The notes: generated from the letters alone by a model not told the origin. Positions 1 through 11,232 are shown, counted from the stretch's first letter. The stretch is DNA of 64,000 bases from Stenocarpella maydis (GCA_002270565.1 NQMI01000044.1:171776-235775); one strand, 5' to 3'. Program-made: numbers and translations.

Positions 1-617
1 GACCCTTGCACAGCTAGCACCCATGAGCATGTGCACACCTTTCTCACGTAAATGTTGAGCCCGGCCACGCAGTCCCCCAGGTCCAGACGACGATAAGAGT
101 AGCTTTGTACGCAGCAGTTTGTCCCTCCGTCCAACCGCACCCGAGGCTGGGCCGAAGCCGCAATGTCGTCGTCGCAAAAGATGCCCCTTGTGGGACTGTT
201 AGTATTCCTGGCCGCAGTGACACGAACGCGCTTGGTTGTTGTGCACTAGCACACGGCGGTTGAGATACGTCTATCACCATTGCGGCGCTGGCTGAGGGCA
301 TGGCTGACGGTGATGGCGCCAGCACGTACTAAATTGAACCACTGGCGGCAGAGTTGTAGTAGTGGGAATCGGCATTCAGGTCGAGACCCACGGGAGCAGA
401 GAAGAGCCCGATGGCCCTGGAATCGCGTAGCTGGCAAGACGGCAGAGGACGGACGAGTTGACAGAGCAACTGAGGGGGCGGTTGTGCGAATGGCGCTCCC
501 CTTGAGGCAGTATAGGATTTAAGAATATAATACAATGGCTCCCTACAATGCAGTCCTTCGACAAGAGACCCCCCCACACCCCCGAGCAGAGAGGGCCAGG
601 CGCACGCACACACCAAC
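1..617. other. intergenic, no gene seen
   Basis: Only short overlapping open frames on both strands are present, none with recognisable motifs or splice-linked exons. The right end is the 3' flank of the minus-strand mL38 gene, whose stop codon lies at 618-620. Confidence 0.6.
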
Positions 618-2144
618 CTAGGTGCCTCCAGACATCCTGCCGATCCTCTTGGTGTACTTCCAGAGCTGGCGGTACTTGGGGCCCTGCCTTTTGGCCTCCC
701 AGCCCCTCGCCTTCTTCGGCGGCTTGAGGCTGTGCACCCTCTTGCGCCTGAAGACGAGGTCGGCGCCGGGGATGCCGTGCCTCTCCATGACCTTGGCCGT
801 GCCCTCGTCCCACTCGGTCCGGAACATGTTGAACCCGAACGGCCTCGCCTTGTGCGCGCCGCGGAAGCTGCGCAGGTCGAAGCCGTCCCGCCGGGAGTAG
901 GCCTCGCGCAGCCTCGCGACGTCCAGCGGCCTGTCCTCGTGCTGCTCCAGGATCCACACCGATAGCCGGTGGTACGGCGCGCCCTCCTGGCTGGTCGGGG
1001 GCAGCCAGGGCACGGCGAGGTGCTGCGCCCTGGCGCCGTTGTTGCTGCTGGACAGCCGGCTCAGGGAGATGTTCTTGGTCGCGTAGCTGAGCGGGACGTT
1101 GGCGGCCAGAAAGTGGAGGCGCGGCCCGAAGGCGTCTCTCTCCGGGTCCGGCACGTCGCTGTCGAGCACGACGATGCTCACGAGCCGCTCCTTGCCGTCA
1201 AAGACCTGCACGCGCAGGTTCGGCGGCGCCTCCGAGACCAGGGTGTCGACCACCTCGCCGGGCTGGATCTTGTAGCCGTGGAAGGAGAGCTGGACGTCCA
1301 TCTTGGGGTCGAACTTGGGCAGGACGTCCGGGACGATGTGGAATGACTCGACTCGCTGGGCGAGGATCTTGTAGGACATGCTGAGCCACTTCTCATGGGC
1401 AAAGTGGCGGTAGATGGGTCTGCTTAGGTCCCCTTCGAGGCGCAATTGTTAGTTCTCGTATCTCGGCCAGTGGGCGCTGCAGGGCCTGCTCCGGGCTTGA
1501 GGCTTACCTAGGCCATCCTCAAACTTCCTCTTCACAGCCGGGTCGTTCATGTCGGCTTGGATTTTGAGATACTCGAGATGCCTGCGCAGCGATTCCAGCC
1601 TTTTCTGCTTGAACCGCTCGCCGGCCCAGTACACATCTGCCGGCCTCTGCTCCAGCCTTGCGATCTCAACGGATGTCTTCTTCAGCTCCTCCAGCTTCTC
1701 CGCGCGGTCCTCTGCCAGAACTTTTCTGGCCTCCTGGAAGCAGTGGTAGGGCAATTGCTCGAATGGTATGTTTGGCGACTGCCGTACTGCCGCTCTCCGC
1801 CTCCGAGACCCTATGGGTTCTCTGCCCTCCTTCAACAGCCGCCTCTCCGCCCACACTAATGTCGTAGTGCTGGGGTCCAGCCACTGCTCCTTTAGGGGGT
1901 TGGTCGCCTTGGTGCCGCCGGCTAGGTCCCGTGCCGATTGCGCATCGGCCGCAGGCGTGGGTGGGGACGTCGCCGTCGTCGTCTCGACATCTCGACGGCT
2001 CGCCGAGCTCGAGAATGACCGCGCCGCCGCGGCGTATATCGAGGGCGCAGCGGGCTGTGTTGCGAGCCCATGGCGCAGGCAGCGGGCCAGTGGCAGCGCC
2101 ACCTGTTGGCACCTCGACATCTTTGTTGTGGAGCAGAGGGCCAT
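618..2144 (-). CDS. MRPL35: mitochondrial large ribosomal subunit protein mL38 (Mrpl35 type), two exons
   Basis: Component of the mitochondrial 54S (large) ribosomal subunit, acting in the matrix. Exon 1 is 2144 down to 1508 and exon 2 is 1432 down to 618; the intron 1433-1507 has a GTAAGC donor and CTAAC branch site, and joining gives 483 aa in frame (DGL-G-DLSRP across the junction). The N-terminus is rich in Arg/Ser/Ala with an SFSSSASRR stretch, as in a mitochondrial presequence. The middle contains a coiled, Lys/Glu-rich segment (KLEELKKTSVEIARLEQ) and the C-terminal half is a phosphatidylethanolamine-binding-protein (PEBP)-like fold with the PDPERDAFGPRLHFL region, which is the hallmark of the mL38 family. 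The start ATG at 2144 is the first in frame; a second Met lies 8 codons on. It shares a divergent promoter with uL4m. Family assignment is from remembered resemblance, not a search. Confidence 0.88.
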
Positions 2145-2430
2145 CTGGCGTGCTGCATGCGCGTTGTCTCGGTCTCGGTCTGGCGCGCGACGTTGAGGCT
2201 CAGAAATTTCGGACCCCGGGCCTGGCGCTGCTTGCTTGCTTGGCTCTCGGGCGAGCTCCCGGCCTGCCGCTGCAGCGTCGTCTCTGCGCCAGCCGCTCGC
2301 TCGCTCGGTCCGTGCGCCCCACGCATGATTCTTGCATCTTTTCGCTCAATCTGACAATTGTTGAACGCACCACGCTGTAGCCCCGTCGTCTCAGTGGATT
2401 TCTCTTGAGCTCGGCGCCAGTGACGACAAG
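2145..2430. promoter_or_regulatory. shared divergent promoter of two mitoribosomal genes
   Basis: This 286 bp gap separates the start codons of mL38 (minus) and uL4m (plus), so both promoters and 5' leaders must lie in it. It is GC-rich with no obvious TATA box. A bidirectional promoter is inferred from the arrangement only. Confidence 0.5.
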
Positions 2431-3478
2431 ATGTCTGGCAGGGGCTTCAGGGGCCTCAATGAGGCCATGAGGGCTCTGAGCCTGGCCTCGCATCCCTGCA
2501 GGAACCCAAGGCCAGCCACGGTACGCTGACCCGACATCATGAACACGTCCTCTGCGCGCGGGATGTTGTAAGGCTGATGGGCACATTCAGGCAGGGCTGT
2601 CCTCGGTGGCATCACGCACAATGGCGACGACAACGACGCCTTCCGGCTTGACGGCACCATCCGCCGAACCCACCACGTTCATCCCCCTCAACCCTCTGTC
2701 CACGGTTCCCGTCACCGTCTACAGCTTCCCCAGTCTCGAGCCCCGAGCGCTCGAGGCCTACTCTACAAAGCATCTCTACTTGCCCCTACGGCGGGACATA
2801 CTCCACCTGGCTGTCACATACGAGGGCGACAACACCCGCCAGGGCACGGCCCACGCCAAGACGCGTTACGAAGTCCACGGCTCCCACCGCAAGCTGTACC
2901 GGCAGAAGGGCACCGGCAAGGCGCGCGTGGGGAACAAGCAGTCGCCCCTGCGCAAGGGCGGCGGCAAGGCCTTTGGCCCACACCCGCGCGACTTCGGCAC
3001 GGGGCTCAACCGCAAGGTGTACGACCTGGCGTGGCGCACGGCGCTGTCGTACCGGTACCGGCGCGGGGAGCTGGTGGTGTGCGAGGACGGGCTGGAGCTG
3101 CCGCTGCCCGAGGACTTCCTCGCGCTGGCGCAGCAGGGGAGGCTTGGCAGGGAGCTCGAGGACGGCTTCGTGGCGCGGTACCTAGGGGGCGTCATGGCCG
3201 GGCTGGGGTGGGGCAAGGGCCACGGGGCCACGACGTTCGTGACGACGGACCCGCGGCCCAACCTGTTCACCAGCCTCGAGGTGGCCGGGGAGCACGGGCG
3301 GGCGATGGAGATGGAGGACGTGGACGTCAAGAACCTGCTGGAGGGCGGCCGGATAGTGATTGAGCGCAGCGCGCTCAAGGAGATCATCAAGATGCACAGG
3401 AGCGACCTGGTGAGCAGTGTGATCATCAACGGCACGAGGGATAAGGGGCCGTCCATCGGGTCGCCAGTGATTGACTAA
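2431..3478 (+). CDS. YML6: mitochondrial large ribosomal subunit protein uL4m (Yml6 type), two exons
   Basis: Mitochondrial homologue of ribosomal protein L4, a large-subunit protein lining the peptide exit tunnel. Exon 1 is 2431-2520 and exon 2 is 2591-3478; the intron begins GTACGC and ends TTCAG, is phase 0, and gives 325 aa. Exon 1 encodes a basic, hydroxylated N-terminus (MSGRGFRGLNEAMRALSLAS) that looks like a mitochondrial targeting peptide and would be missed if the gene were started at the exon 2 ATG at 2636. The L4 signature is clear: KLYRQKGTGKARVGNKQSPL followed by GGGKAFGPHPRDF, the conserved rRNA-binding loop. The C-terminus NLLEGGRIVIERSALKEI is also typical. It is divergently paired with mL38. 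Confidence 0.92.
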
Positions 3479-5655
3479 CGGGGCCCACGGCGATCTGGGG
3501 CGATGTGGTGCGCGGAATGCTCATGCAGATGCAATAGAGACACAGTATCCCCGCCTCCCTCGGCCTTTTCCTAACCAGATTACCGAAGCGTGATTTGGCC
3601 GTCAGAGGCAGCTGATTCTCGGCGCAGCCCGCGGCGCGAGGCCAGTTGCTCACATATTCTCGATCTGTACCGAGATGATGTATGTATGCCTGCGGCCATT
3701 CAGAGATGTGAGGGCCTTTCCCCTAGCCTGCGACGGTTCTGCTGCTTAAAAAGCCTCGGGTTCGTCAGGTTTGTCCGGCAGGCCCTTCTTCAAAGGGCCC
3801 CCATCGGAGCCGGTCCAGCCGCAATATCAGGTAGCGCGACAGGATGCCGCCCACGCCTGCGGCTTACGGATACGAGCACAGCTGCACTGCAGATACCTCC
3901 TCACCACCCACCTCCGCGTGGCTGCGGAGGTTTGGAGGCCATCAGCCCTGAGGTGGGGGGGTCTGGTCAGTGGTGCGGGATGGGGGAGAACAAGTCACAT
4001 CGTCAGGTCATGTCGAGAGGGCCGGGGTGAGCCAAGGACCCTTTCCTGCACATTGATAGAGGAACCTTATCCTGTCATGGCTGGGGGCAAGGGACATTTG
4101 CAAGTCCCCTCAGATACAGCCTGTGGCACATGAAGGATGGGATTTGCCCCACGCTACGTGCGAGCCAGTGAGGCGTTGGGAATGTTGATGTTTGGCTCTG
4201 AAACGCTGGGTTGGGCTCGTAGGACTCGGTAGGAACCCAGGAAGCGTTCTGGCGGGTTTGATCCCGCAACACGCTGCCAACGCCGTAGCGGAAGCAAGAG
4301 TCGGATTGCCCGGTGTAGGACTCGGCGATTGTCTCTGGTGATGGGCGTACAGCCTGTGCAGGAGGGGGTTTTCCTATTGCGGGCATATGCAGCCACTTTC
4401 TGGGCCGGTTAGTACGAATGCTGCGATCCTCTGAGGCCCTTGGGTCTGACGCATCCCATGATAAGTGCCTGCTAATAAGTTCATTATGTTTGCGTGGGAG
4501 CATCAGGTTGCTTGGATAATAATGAGCTACGGACAAAGTCCAGGAGTCAATCTCCTAGGGTTGGAATGGAACAAATGGATATCTCAGAAACCCCTCCTAC
4601 ATATTGATACCTCCCCATCACCAATCTCACTATTAGACCCCTCCCCCTCCCTTCTCTCCCTTCTTCCCCCCCCCCCCCAAAAAAAAAAAAAATGCACCAA
4701 CACCCACCAAGTAACACAGACCGAAGCTGCCGCTGCATGCGCACAAGCTCCTCCTCCCGTTCCAACAGTCTCAAGAGGTTGTGCACATGTTATACACTAT
4801 AATACGCGCGCCTCCCTCGTGCACATGCACAGCAGGCCATGCAGGTACTCTATGCGGCAGCATGCAGCGGACCGACCACGCGCTCCTCAGATGCAGAACC
4901 GGTTTCTTCAGTCTCTGCCACGCGCCTTGCCGGCCTGAAACCAGAAGACCCCCAACGTCTCTTTCTTAAATTAGAAGGATGGCATGGCTAGAATGGCCCA
5001 CACGGGTGGCCTGGGGGCTGGAAGGAACGTCGATGGCGGCGAATAAGCGCGGCGACTCGTAAGCGCCATCGCGGCACATGCTCTCGCCGGATTGCCCTGG
5101 CCGCCCACGGATCCCAACCTAGTGCGCCTATGAATCCACACCTGCCTGCCCTTCCACCCTCTCTCCCAGCGCTCAGGGACCAGTCTCCCTTCTCCGGGGG
5201 CGGCGGACAGAGGGGCGTTGCTGGTCAGGCCTGCCGCACAACCAACACGCACAGAAAAGAGTGCGAGGGACTCTGGCCCGCGAGGGTTCTAGGCAGGGCC
5301 TCTCTCCACACTTGGGAATCCTTCTCCTCCCTTGGGCGGTGCGAGGGAAGACAGAGCCTCCCAGACTTGCCCTGGGCCCGGCTTGCCAAGGCGATGGCCT
5401 CGAAACGATGAATATATCAGTCCCGCCCCGGTCCGGCCACCCTCACCCTCATCATGACCCTTTTGGGCCAGCCTGGAAGGGGCCGTTTCCCAAGGGACAG
5501 ACTATAACACCGACCAGTGCCATTCCTGTTTCCTGTTTCCTGCTTCCTATCCCCCCCCCCCCCGCCTCCTGCGACCTGAACTCTCAACGTCCTTCGCCCG
5601 CTGCCACGTTGATCAACGCTCCCCTCCAGCTCCGCCTCAAAGCCATGTAGGCCCG
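3479..5655. other. long intergenic region with homopolymer tract, no gene supported
   Basis: About 2.2 kb without a supportable gene. Open frames of 80-157 codons occur on both strands but overlap one another and show no domain, signal or convincing exon joins. A C15-A14 run lies near 4667-4693, and another C run near 5552-5563 just upstream of the next gene. The last few hundred bases must contain the promoter and leader of the membrane protein gene starting at 5656. Confidence 0.5.
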
Positions 5656-6777
5656 ATGTATTCATCAGGCCTCCTCCTCCTTCTTCTCATTTGTCTTATT
5701 TACCCACAGTTCATATCCGCATTGGCTGGCAGAGAAAGGACCACCTCCGGTCTACACGTCGTCCCTCTGCATGTCGGACCTGGGATACGCCGCCGCGAAG
5801 TCCTGAGCGCTCTGAGCCGGCGCCAGCGCACGAGTACCGACTCATGCCCCTCCAGCTTCGACCAGTGTGGCAATGGTCTTCCGAGCGAGTTCTGCTGCCC
5901 GTCTACCGCCAGTTGTATCCCGCTCGCCGACAACACAAGCGTGCTTTGTTGTCCTGACGGCGGGACATGCTCCCAGATCTGGCCCATCACCTGCTCTATC
6001 GCCGTGCAGAATGCCACGGCCTATCCGACCAGTTCCGTCCATTCGGTAGACCTGGACGGGGCCCTCCCAGTATGCGGGCGTGATACCTCCGGTTCAAACA
6101 CTTGCTGTCCCTTCGGATACTCGTGCAATGACGATTCGATCTGCGTCCTGTCACAGACTGAGACACCGGTATCGACAGGAATATTAGCGACCGCAACATC
6201 CGCCTCAACAGCAGAACCAACCATGACAGATTCCGTTGGGACTACTCCCACCGGCTCGACGGCAGAGTCGACCCCCAGAGTGATCCTGCCAACCTATGTC
6301 CCCAATGCCGACGGGGACGACACCCCCTCCTCAGACAGACCCAAGACTATAGGCATCGCCGCGGGGTCCGCTGTTGGCGGGGCCGCTGCTGTGGCAGGAA
6401 TAGTCATGTTTGCCTGGGTCAAAAGGAAACGCATCAAGGAGACATCCAAGCAGAAGCGGCAGTCCATCTCGCAGAGATACTCAGCAACACCCCCGCCGCT
6501 GCCCCCAAAAGAATTCCCCTACCCAACCCCGAAGAGAAAGCGGGCGTCCATACTCAGCTGGGTACCCTCGGTCATCAACAAATCGACCCCGGCTGAACTC
6601 CCGGCGACACCAGTGTCATTCAGTGCCTGGAATAACAGGTGGGATGGCGTGCAGCCCCCCAACAGAGCTCATAGGCCATATCCTCGAGATTCGATGAGCC
6701 CGCCTCAGGCTCATGAGCTGGAGGCAAGATGGTTGCCTCAGCAGGCGCAACATGAAAGGGAGCCTATGTTCTTGTGA
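5656..6777 (+). CDS. secreted-N-terminus, Cys-rich single-pass membrane protein (function unknown)
   Basis: An uninterrupted frame of 373 aa. Residues 1-24 are a strong signal peptide (a Leu run ending ALA). The ectodomain, about residues 60-165, is rich in paired cysteines (EFCCPSTASC, SVLCCPDGGTC, NTCCPFGYSC), a granulin-like CC spacing common in filamentous fungal surface proteins. A Ser/Thr-rich stalk follows (about 167-225, likely O-glycosylated). One membrane helix at about 231-253 (IGIAAGSAVGGAAAVAGIVM) is closed by a WVKRKR stop-transfer signal. The cytoplasmic tail is basic and Pro-rich (PPPLPPKEFPYP). This is the architecture of WSC/Mid2-like wall sensors and related proteins, but no WSC domain is evident, so only a cell-surface role is inferred. 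It is followed on the same strand by another membrane protein. Confidence 0.75.
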   Translation: MYSSGLLLLLLICLIYPQFISALAGRERTTSGLHVVPLHVGPGIRRREVLSALSRRQRTSTDSCPSSFDQCGNGLPSEFCCPSTASCIPLADNTSVLCCPDGGTCSQIWPITCSIAVQNATAYPTSSVHSVDLDGALPVCGRDTSGSNTCCPFGYSCNDDSICVLSQTETPVSTGILATATSASTAEPTMTDSVGTTPTGSTAESTPRVILPTYVPNADGDDTPSSDRPKTIGIAAGSAVGGAAAVAGIVMFAWVKRKRIKETSKQKRQSISQRYSATPPPLPPKEFPYPTPKRKRASILSWVPSVINKSTPAELPATPVSFSAWNNRWDGVQPPNRAHRPYPRDSMSPPQAHELEARWLPQQAQHEREPMFL

Positions 6778-7131
6778 TAAAGTCCCAGGACACACAAAGT
6801 GTAATAATTTAATCATTATTAAACTCATCGGCATCTCAGACCTGAAATCTTGTTGTCCTCGAGGTCCTTGTCTCCATCACCACCACAATAGGTGTTTCGA
6901 GCTCCCGCCCGCGAGTTAGACCTCCGACGCCTTTTACTGTCCACCTTGGCGGGTCTCTTACCGTCTGAAACAGAGCTGAAAGAAAGGAAACCAAGAAGCC
7001 GTAGGGAAGCCCCCCTATGATAAATACTTGAATGACGGGGAGGCTGCCTCGACCAAGAGGCCCTGGTGGCGGAACTCGATCCTCAACCAGTCCACATTCG
7101 CTCGACGTCTCTTCAAACTATTCGTCCAAAG

Positions 7132-8664
7132 ATGCTCCACGCCAGCCGGATTATACGGTCTCCCAAACCCATTCGGGATATAACGTACAAATGGATCCCT
7201 TTCTCATTCGTCGTGTTGACAGCCATCGCCTCCACGGCGTTCGTGAGCAGCTCGGGCAACCCGCCTCTGGGCATAACCGTAACGCTCTCCATATTCGCGG
7301 GCCTGCTCGTGTTCCTCTTCCTGTCGTGCCATCTCATGCTGTACTGCATTAGGCTCAAAAGCGAGCTGGATACGGAGAGGGAGGCCGATGTTGACGATGG
7401 CAGTGCCCGTCCAAACGACGGAAATATGCCCCCGAACCCTCTCCCTGACTCCAACGTGAACACCGACACCGACACCAATGCTAACACCACCGCCAGTGTC
7501 CATGCGCAGCAGCAAGTACATGAAGCAAATGAAGGCGCCAATATAGACGCCAACACCAATACCCATGCGCAGCAGCGGGGGCATCAATATACAGAGCGCC
7601 GGGATGAGGGCATGAGAGGGCATAGCCAAAGTAGATGGCATTATTCAGATCCCCAAACGAGCCGCGGTATTCCAACTCGGCCCCGAGCAACCCAAAATGA
7701 TTCTCAGAGGGCCAGCCAGGTCGCCGACTACGACTCAAATGGGCCGCAACGCAGACATGAAGCGGGAATCGGCACGTACACACAGGGACCTTGGTCAATC
7801 TCGGCTCCGCGACCGCGGGCCGTTGTGCGCCACCCTTCAGCGATGCCTAAGCCTCTAAATCCGGCTCGGCAGCCCCCTCAGGCGGATCTTCCTCATGAGG
7901 GATCACCACCAGGTCGCCCACCCTCCCGGTACACATCTGGCGGGTACGGATCCCCGCTGCACTCGGAGCGCACGACACCAGCGGAGACCGCAGAGCCTCC
8001 GCCCCGCGAGACGAGCCCCCCGGCCTTGCAAAGCCCGAGGGGTGCGGTACCGCAACACATGCTACGGGCCAGCGCAACAGAAAGCCGGGTGTATAGCGGC
8101 AGCAGCAGCGCCACCCGCCAAAAGAATGACGAGTTGTTCATCAGCCAGCCCCAAGGCAGATCCCCCCCCGGCGCCTCGATTCACCCCAGCAATCCTAGGG
8201 ATAAGCCTAGGCCTCGGGGATACCACCCAGAGGCGCAGAACAGCGTACGGGCCAACTTTGCGCTCCTCGATGGCGGCCAGGATGTCTGGGGCCTCGCGAA
8301 AGGTTTCCTCTCCGACGCGAGGCGCCGCGCCCGCCTCCGGCGGGTGTCATCGGACGATCACCCCGACCTGCCTCCGTCGGGGCCAGGGGACGCCGACGAC
8401 ACAGTGATACTCCTGCGGGCCGTGTCTCGCAGGGTTGCGGAGATCCACGCCGCCGAGCCCGAGGTCGAGGGGATGCGGAGCCAGAGCAGCCTCGTGCGGA
8501 GGGCGGCGTCGCCGGGGTCTGCCGACGACAGCGGGCACCACTCGGCCGGCAGCAGTCCACAGCAGCCGTTGACGGGGGTCTCGTCGGCTGAGGTCTCGTC
8601 GGCGGTGGCTTCTTCGACTAGCACCCGCGTCTCGAACGTGCCGTCGTCCCGCTCGTCGGTGTAG
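7132..8664 (+). CDS. two-helix membrane protein with long disordered tail (function unknown)
   Basis: The first ATG of the open frame is at 7132, giving 510 aa; the frame is open a little further upstream but without an ATG. Two hydrophobic segments lie at about residues 21-41 (WIPFSFVVLTAIASTAF) and 48-70 (GITVTLSIFAGLLVFLFLSC), joined by a very short loop, so both termini probably face the same side. The remaining 430 residues are low-complexity and polar: an Asn/Asp/Thr repeat (TDTDTNANTT...) near residues 105-125, then Pro/Ser/Arg-rich sequence and a Ser-rich C-terminus. A short folded-looking island occurs near ANFALLDGGQDVWGLAKGF. No family was recognised. It may be a fungus-specific protein. 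Confidence 0.65.
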   Translation: MLHASRIIRSPKPIRDITYKWIPFSFVVLTAIASTAFVSSSGNPPLGITVTLSIFAGLLVFLFLSCHLMLYCIRLKSELDTEREADVDDGSARPNDGNMPPNPLPDSNVNTDTDTNANTTASVHAQQQVHEANEGANIDANTNTHAQQRGHQYTERRDEGMRGHSQSRWHYSDPQTSRGIPTRPRATQNDSQRASQVADYDSNGPQRRHEAGIGTYTQGPWSISAPRPRAVVRHPSAMPKPLNPARQPPQADLPHEGSPPGRPPSRYTSGGYGSPLHSERTTPAETAEPPPRETSPPALQSPRGAVPQHMLRASATESRVYSGSSSATRQKNDELFISQPQGRSPPGASIHPSNPRDKPRPRGYHPEAQNSVRANFALLDGGQDVWGLAKGFLSDARRRARLRRVSSDDHPDLPPSGPGDADDTVILLRAVSRRVAEIHAAEPEVEGMRSQSSLVRRAASPGSADDSGHHSAGSSPQQPLTGVSSAEVSSAVASSTSTRVSNVPSSRSSV

Positions 8665-9269
8665 GTAGGGCCGGAGAGGCGTGTCCTCCTCACGAGTTGA
8701 GTCTCAGTCGCGCGCTGAGAACAGATGGGATGTCTTCGGCGGGTGAGCATCGTAGATGGGGGTTGGGACGATGGTCGTGGTGAAGCGAACATCAGCACAA
8801 GGGGCGACCAAGGCTGCGGATGTGGTCAATATCTTGTTAGTTGAATGTCTGGGAGGAATATAAGCTGGGGGGGGAGGGGGGTCGTCTTGGTGCTAGTCCG
8901 GTCATCTTCAGTACCGAAGCCAGCCCCTCCCGGGTCGGTGCAGTAATCGTTTCTGTGCCCAAGTAGTCATAGGAGAGCCATTTCCGACACAAAAGTAAGA
9001 GAAAGGCCCTCTTCGAGTTGGGAGGATGCAACACGCCGGAACCCGACACAATTGCAGAAAGGGGCGCTCCGCTTTGGTCAGCAAGAAACAGTCGTCCAGC
9101 GCATAGGAGACCCGAAGGAGGCGTCTCATGCAGTAAATCGAGTAGTTCCTAGCAGGAGCAAAAAAAAAAAAAACAAAGATCGTTCCAAAAAGTGATGTTG
9201 TATTACACCTGGTATCAGTCCCACCGAACGCCTGGTCATGAATCGAGAAAAGCAAATGCTGCGGATGGC
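8665..9269. other. intergenic region between convergent genes
   Basis: Gap of about 600 bp between the stop codons of the plus-strand membrane protein and minus-strand ALB1. It contains G-rich and A-rich homopolymers (near 8867-8881 and 9158-9173) and no supportable gene; it should hold both 3' ends. Confidence 0.5.
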
Positions 9270-9944
9270 TCATAGGATCTCCTCATCGTCGTCCTGCGGT
9301 GGAGGGGGTGGCGGCGCACCCGCAGGGACAGCAGCTTTACTCAGCACCGCAGCCATCACGGGCGTGCCCTTCTCAGCCTCCCACACCTCGTCGTCCAGCT
9401 CCTCCACATTCTCGTCATCATCGTCGTCGTCATCGTCGTCGTTGCCACGGTCCGCCAGCCCCGCAAACTTGTTCAAGCCGGCGGCGGCCCCGGAGCCCAC
9501 GGCCTCGGCACCAGCCTGCGCGTTGACCTCATCCCAGGCCTTCTTGCGGGAGGCGATGTTTGCGGCGGCCTTCTTGCTCTTGAGGACCTTGTTGGCGGTC
9601 CTGTCGACGATCTCCTCCGCGCGATCGAGGCCGCGCTCGTGGCGCCTGCGGGCCCTGGTGCTGAGGACGGCCTTGCGGCCGCGCTTAGACTTCTTGGAGA
9701 CGCCGGCGTTCTGGCGCAGGCCCAGCACGGAGGGGCGGGCGTCGACGGACCCGGGGGGCGGCCGGGCGTCCTTGAGGGACTTGTCGGTGTTGATGCTGGG
9801 GGATGTGGCTCGGCGGGCGGCGCGGGAGTGGATGGAAGGCGCTGGGGATTTGTGTTAGATGTGGGTAAAAATATGACTTCATTTATAGAGTCCAGGCCCG
9901 GCCTGAAGTGGGAATTGCATACCTTTACCCTTTGTTTTTGCCAT
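9270..9944 (-). CDS. ALB1: ribosome biogenesis protein Alb1, two exons
   Basis: Alb1 is a small nucleolar/nuclear shuttling factor that works with Arx1 on pre-60S subunits. Exon 1 is 9944 down to 9923 (only 22 nt, MAKTKGK) and exon 2 is 9841 down to 9270; the intron 9842-9922 has a GTATGC donor. The spliced product is 197 aa. The family signature is clear: the start MAKTK, then SIHSRAARRATSP, then LGLRQNAGVSKKSKRGRK and LSTRARRRHERGLDRAEE, a very basic region with nuclear-localisation character. The C-terminal half has a run of nine Asp, then a Glu/Asp-rich stretch, a Pro run and a DDDEEIL end. A gene caller that misses the tiny first exon would truncate the N-terminus. Confidence 0.88.
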
Positions 9945-10139
9945 TTTGGTTGCTGCTGAAAGATGTTGTGCTTGGGAAGTCGTGGAAATTTTGGTATCGA
10001 TAAGAAAGAATAGAAATATGCATCACGAGCAGATCCTAAGCAGGCATGGGACTCCCCTGTACGCTAGCCCAGAAGGCGTTTTGCGGCAATATCCTAATTT
10101 TGTACTCTTGGCCACATAACTCTAATACACTAACATCCT

Positions 10140-10410
10140 TACTAATATACCCAGCCTACTATTAACCCCAACCTTAACCCTACTCCTAACACCAAGCAAT
10201 ATAATTTAATATGATACAATTATTTTATAAAAATATATAACTAATTTATACAAATTTAAAAAAAATTAAAATATTTTATATTTTATAAATATTAAGTTAT
10301 ATTTAAGATATTAATTTTTAGTAATATATTATATAATGCGTATTAAAATCATATATCTTTAACAATTTATTAAGTTTCGTAAAAAAATTTAAAGCAAGGG
10401 TATTTAGGTT
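10140..10410. repeat. AT-rich islet, possible RIP-mutated relic
   Basis: About 270 bp made almost only of A and T (runs such as ATAAAAATATATAAC, TTTATATTTTATAAATA), sharply bounded by normal sequence. No frame is readable. A small transposon remnant mutated by RIP is the likely cause, since other such sequence forms the right end of the window, but no element can be named. Confidence 0.45.
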
Positions 10411-10499
10411 GTAGCTTTAGTAGGGGATAAAATGCCTCCTGGGTCAGCATACATACCCCTGTCCAAACGCTGCCAAACCTCGCTAGCCGCTGATGGCAA

Positions 10500-11232
10500 G
10501 GCAATTGAGGCTCAATTTCTGACTACCTATACTACAGCATATCCCTGTTGCTAGCTCCGGTGTTGATGAATCGTGCCTCCGATGCGCACAAAATGCTCCG
10601 CATGGCGAAGTGTGGTATAGAAGCCCTTTGTACCGTGGTCCATTGTGTGATGATGTATTCCTGACCTGCGGCCGGGAACCAGCAGCGATCAGTTGGTGTG
10701 GAAGCCAGAAGAGGATCAAAAGAAAAGGAGAAGAAGAGGAGAGATGGAAGAAGGGAACAACTGACCAGAGTTTGACACATGTCGACCTGAATATCTTGCA
10801 ACGTATTGCCATAGAAACTCTCTAGGAGCATAAAGATCGCCCGGCTCGGCAGCAGCCTGCTTGGAATCCCGGCCCTTCATATGCATATACATGAAGAACC
10901 CTGACACTAGGAACCTTTTGCTGCACAAAATCCATGGTAGCAACCTCGCAGGCTATGGAATATTGCTCGTCTTGCTTGCTGACTGAGGCAGGGGTGTCAT
11001 GATGTCTGGGTAAGCGCACCCGGGCAATGACAAGATTGTCATCGTTGGCGACCATCTTGAAGCAGACCCGGTAAGCAGCGACTCTAAGCGTCCCTTCATT
11101 CCGCTGTAGTCCCAGCCGTCGAATGAAGCCAATCTCGCGCTTGAAGTCCCCCTTGAGCTCGACGTGGTGTCCATTTGATGTTTGACAATGGCAGAGTGGC
11201 TTGACAAGGGTGAATCGGCCGGCACGAGGGGA
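10500..11232 (-). pseudogene. decayed aminoglycoside-phosphotransferase (APH)-like kinase gene
   Basis: Reading the minus strand from about 11232, one frame gives a run with the look of fungal APH-family proteins: GDFKREIGFIRRLGL, then NLVIARVRLP, then the conserved ACEVATMDFVQQ followed by VRVLHVYAY (the family's ATxxFL...VPxVY region). At about 10845 the frame must shift by one to continue with FMLLESFYGNTLQD and VDMCQ, and a further segment QEYIITQWTTVQ follows after what may be an intron of about 90 nt. The expected HGD and DxD catalytic regions were not found, no start was found upstream (an in-frame TAA precedes), and the 3' end is missing. It is read as a fragment of a broken gene. The family call rests on motif resemblance alone. 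Confidence 0.5.

Noticed and set aside
376..957. Long minus-strand frame over the mL38 3' part and flank
   Set aside because: It overlaps the true mL38 frame out of phase, with Arg/Gly/Pro-rich shadow composition.
4154..4396. Possible tRNA-like stem GCGGG/CCCGC near 4252
   Set aside because: The surrounding arms do not fold into a cloverleaf and the loop is only six bases.
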